Part shown: piece after piece, positions 11,942 through 14,454 of the stretch
How the letters are laid out: the number at the start of each line of letters is the position of its first letter
How positions within the stretch are numbered: position 1 is the stretch's first letter
Assembly: GCA_038145245.1 (NCBI GenBank)
Contig: JAYQPI010000020.1
Location: 1-14,454 of the forward strand
Reading direction: 5' to 3'
From: Fontibacterium sp038145245
GTDB taxonomy: Bacteria; Pseudomonadota; Alphaproteobacteria; Pelagibacterales; Pelagibacteraceae
Length of the DNA stretch: 14,454 nucleotides
Position numbers and translations under genes: made by a program
Notes under the pieces: generated by a model
What the model was told of the DNA's origin: nothing
Database searches by the model: none
Seen by the model: only the letters and a program-made list of their open reading frames with translations

Positions 11942-13155
11942 TGTCTGAAATTTATTCGCCATCAAGCGAAAGTGAAGTTGTTGATTTTATAAAAAATTGT
12001 AATTCCGGAGAGATACCCATTGAAATTTTAGGACATAACTCAAAGCCAATCGGTCGATTAATACAGTGTTCAAAATCTTTACATTTGAAAAATTTAAATG
12101 GAATTATTGAATATTTTCCAGAAGAACTTTATATCAAAGTTAAAGCTGGAACGTCGCTTTCAATTATTGAGGTAGAATTAGATAAGAAAAATCAGGAACT
12201 TTCCTTTGAACCATCCGATATGGGATTTTTGTATTCGGGCAAAAGTAACAAAGGATCTATTGGAGGTGCGGTTGCTTGCAATTTATCAGGATCGCGCAGA
12301 TTTAAAGCTGGTGCTTTAAGAGATCATATTCTTGGGTTTCAAGGAGTTAATGGTAAAGGAGAGATTATAAAGTCCGGAGGAACTGTTGTTAAGAATGTAA
12401 CTGGTTATGATGTCAGCAAATTAATTACCGGATCGTATGGAACGTTAGTCGCGCTTACTGAAATTGTATTAAAAGTTCAGCCAAAAAACGAAGAAACCCA
12501 AACGCTACTTATTCATAATATTAATTTAAAAAGAGCTTTAAATATTTTTTCAAAAGCAATGCATACGTCCGTTGAAATCTCAGGGGCATGTTTTTATCCT
12601 GCAAAGGTATTAAATTTTTTTAAATTAAATGATCTGGATACATCCACATCTATTACAGCAATTCGTCTTGAAGGACCTAGAATTTCTGTTTTGGAGAGAA
12701 TTAATACTTTAAAAAAAGTATTTGATGAGTACAAAAAAACAATATCTGTACTTGAACATTATCAATCTAAAATTTTTTGGAAAGATACTACAGATCTGCA
12801 ATTCTTTAATAATAGTTTACAAGTAGTTTTAAAGATTATTTTGCCACCAATTCATACAGATCAATTTTTAAATAAATTCGAAAATGAAGAATTAAAATAT
12901 GTTGTCGATTGGGCTGGCAATTTAATTTGGGTTGAGATACCAGAAAATGATAGCGTATTATTTAGGCAATTAAGAAATGAGGCTATAAAACTTGGTGGTC
13001 ACATGACCATAATTAAGGCTCCTAATCATGTGAGAATTAAAGAGGAGTTTTTGACAACCATAGATGAGAACATTAAAGTTTTGTCTTTAAAAATTAAAGA
13101 AAGCTTTGATCCAAAAAAGATTTTAAATCCAGGAAAAATGTATTCGGGAGCATAA
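11941..13155 (+). CDS. glcE: Glycolate oxidase subunit GlcE (FAD-binding)
   Basis: The second FAD-binding subunit of the glycolate oxidase complex. The PCMH-like domain shows LYIKVKAGTSLSIIE (63-77), ELSFEPSDMGFLY (86-98), KGSIGGAVACNLSGSRRF (104-121), ALRDHILGFQGVNGKGEIIKSGG (125-147) and VTGYDVSKLITGSYGTLVALTEIVLKV (153-179), all characteristic of GlcE. The C-terminus FDPKKILNPGKMYSG is the usual closing motif of this superfamily. At 404 residues it has the normal GlcE length and lacks the metal-binding His motifs of GlcD. It starts on the last base of the glcD stop, and its stop directly abuts the glcF ATG, so the three subunits are translationally coupled. Confidence 0.94.
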   Translation: MSEIYSPSSESEVVDFIKNCNSGEIPIEILGHNSKPIGRLIQCSKSLHLKNLNGIIEYFPEELYIKVKAGTSLSIIEVELDKKNQELSFEPSDMGFLYSGKSNKGSIGGAVACNLSGSRRFKAGALRDHILGFQGVNGKGEIIKSGGTVVKNVTGYDVSKLITGSYGTLVALTEIVLKVQPKNEETQTLLIHNINLKRALNIFSKAMHTSVEISGACFYPAKVLNFFKLNDLDTSTSITAIRLEGPRISVLERINTLKKVFDEYKKTISVLEHYQSKIFWKDTTDLQFFNNSLQVVLKIILPPIHTDQFLNKFENEELKYVVDWAGNLIWVEIPENDSVLFRQLRNEAIKLGGHMTIIKAPNHVRIKEEFLTTIDENIKVLSLKIKESFDPKKILNPGKMYSGA

Positions 13156-14454
13156 ATGCAAACTAATTTTTCAAAAAAACAGCTTCAAGACAGCAATATA
13201 AAATCTACCGAGGAGATATTAAGAAAATGTGTTCATTGTGGTTTCTGCAATGCTACTTGTCCAACTTATCAAATTATTGGAGATGAACTTGATGGTCCAC
13301 GCGGTAGAATTTATTTGATTAAAGATATGCTAGAAAATGAGAAACCAGCTAACGAAAAAATTGCAAAACATATTGATCGTTGTTTGTCTTGTTATTCTTG
13401 TATGACTACTTGTCCATCGGGGGTAAATTATATGCACCTTGTTGACCATGCACGAAACCATATTGAAAAAACTTTTAAAAGACCTTTTTTAGATAGAATT
13501 ATAAGAGGTTTGCTTTCTAAAATTTTACCAAGTCCATCTTTATTTAGGATGATTGGTTATATTTCGAGATTAGTTTTTCCATTTAGATTTTTATTTCCAA
13601 AAAAAATAAAAAATATGCTTAAATATATGCCAAATTCTTTTCCAGAATCGCAGCAAGAAAATAAAGAAATATATTCACCAAAAGGTAAAACTTATGCAAG
13701 GGTTGCTTTACTTACGGGTTGCGTGCAAAGAGTGATTTCACCCCAAATCAATGATGCAACAATTGAAATTTTAAACAGACATGGTGTTGAGGTAATTGTT
13801 CCAAAAAAAGTGGATTGTTGTGGTTCATTAAATCATCATTTGGGAAAGGAGGATTTAGCTCATAAATCTTTTACAAATAATATTAATTCTTGGTTTAAAT
13901 GTTATGAAGAAAAAAACCTTGATGCAATCTTAGTAACAACATCTGGGTGTGGGACGACCTTAAAAGACTATGGTTATATTTTTAGAGATCATCCTGATAA
14001 AGAACTTAGAAAAAAAGCAAAAATAATCTCAACTCTTGCCAAAGATGTAACTGAGTATTTAGGAAAAAATATTAAATTAAATTATGTCAAAAATGATAAA
14101 AAATTTAAAATTGCTTATCATTCAGCTTGTTCAATGCAGCATGGTCAAAAAATACACAAACAACCAATAGATTTATTAAAAAGAACTGGCAATGAAATTG
14201 TCGAGATTCCAGATGGGCATTTGTGTTGTGGATCTGCAGGAACTTATAATTTACTGCAAGATGAGATGGCTTCAGAATTATTGAAAAGAAAGATATCAAA
14301 TATAGATAAAGTAAAACCAGATTTTATTTCAACCGGAAACATTGGATGTATGACTCAGATTTCTTCTGGAACAAAAATACCAATTATTCATACCATAGAA
14401 ATTTTAAATTGGTATACAGGAGGCGAAAAACCAAAAGCAATTAATTCATTATGA
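13156..14454 (+). CDS. glcF: Glycolate oxidase iron-sulfur subunit GlcF
   Basis: The electron-transfer subunit that carries electrons from GlcD/GlcE to the quinone pool. It has two 4Fe-4S ferredoxin motifs: CVHCGFCNATCP (Cys25, 28, 31, 35) and CLSCYSCMTTCP (Cys76, 79, 82, 86). Two CCG domains follow: Cys189 (TGCVQ), Cys221-Cys222-Gly223 and Cys265 in the first, and Cys325, Cys357-Cys358-Gly359 and Cys398 in the second. CCG pairs of this type bind a further Fe-S centre in heterodisulfide reductase relatives. The length of 432 is normal for GlcF. The TGA stop is the last codon of the window, so the gene is complete, but whatever follows is not visible. Confidence 0.96.
   Translation: MQTNFSKKQLQDSNIKSTEEILRKCVHCGFCNATCPTYQIIGDELDGPRGRIYLIKDMLENEKPANEKIAKHIDRCLSCYSCMTTCPSGVNYMHLVDHARNHIEKTFKRPFLDRIIRGLLSKILPSPSLFRMIGYISRLVFPFRFLFPKKIKNMLKYMPNSFPESQQENKEIYSPKGKTYARVALLTGCVQRVISPQINDATIEILNRHGVEVIVPKKVDCCGSLNHHLGKEDLAHKSFTNNINSWFKCYEEKNLDAILVTTSGCGTTLKDYGYIFRDHPDKELRKKAKIISTLAKDVTEYLGKNIKLNYVKNDKKFKIAYHSACSMQHGQKIHKQPIDLLKRTGNEIVEIPDGHLCCGSAGTYNLLQDEMASELLKRKISNIDKVKPDFISTGNIGCMTQISSGTKIPIIHTIEILNWYTGGEKPKAINSL

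Noticed and set aside
14105..14299. 64-residue minus-strand open frame inside glcF
   Set aside because: It is antisense to the conserved CCG domain region and has no independent support.
1..14454. Defence system, prophage, insertion sequence or CRISPR content
   Set aside because: No transposase, integrase, repeat-spacer array, toxin-antitoxin pair or defence domain is seen; the genes are conserved housekeeping and metabolic families.

Overview
The window looks like a streamlined, very AT-rich alphaproteobacterial chromosome of the SAR11/Pelagibacterales type. This is inferred from extreme A/T bias in third codon positions, Lys/Asn/Ile-rich proteins, very short or overlapping gene junctions, alphaproteobacterial marker families (DUF2794, the PGARGCTPQ peroxiredoxin group) and a glycolate oxidase operon. 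I see no mobile elements, CRISPR arrays, tRNA or rRNA genes, and no broken genes. All 20 genes look like conserved, functional genes.

Layout. Positions 1-1074 (+): the 3' part of a Bax-inhibitor-1/YccA-like membrane protein, a perfect 10-bp hairpin, and a peroxiredoxin. Positions 1071-2087 (-): a tightly packed cluster of yciB, a DUF2794 protein and a tiny DUF2256 cysteine-rich protein of 42 residues with a likely TTG start. Positions 2053-3207 (+): an exported DUF3108 protein whose 5' end overlaps yciB head to head, then hspQ. Positions 3208-3377: a 170-bp non-coding gap, long for this window, with an AT palindrome, a 12-bp perfect stem with a 27-nt loop, and alternative pairings that reach the ccmC start codon.

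Positions 3378-7506 (+): a cytochrome c maturation (System I) operon, ccmC-ccmD-ccmE-ccmF-ccmG-ccmH, mostly coupled by 4-11 bp overlaps. ccmA, ccmB and ccmI are not in the window. Positions 7554-8057 (+): a small outer-membrane beta-barrel resembling PagL lipid A deacylase, with Asn where the catalytic Glu is expected.

Positions 8067-14454 (+): a 2-hydroxyacid oxidation block. It has an LldD-like FMN 2-hydroxyacid dehydrogenase overlapping a PLP aminotransferase by 4 bp, a 60-bp gap with an inverted repeat, then glcD, glcE and glcF without gaps. The inferred joint role is oxidation of glycolate (and perhaps lactate or another 2-hydroxyacid) to 2-oxoacids, with electrons passed to the respiratory chain. 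The aminotransferase may turn the oxoacid, for example glyoxylate, into an amino acid such as glycine. The ccm genes would supply mature c-type cytochromes to the same chain.

Overall this is mostly core genome. The least explained parts are the structured gap before ccmC, the tiny DUF2256 gene, the hairpin covering the peroxiredoxin start, and the active-site change in the PagL-like protein.
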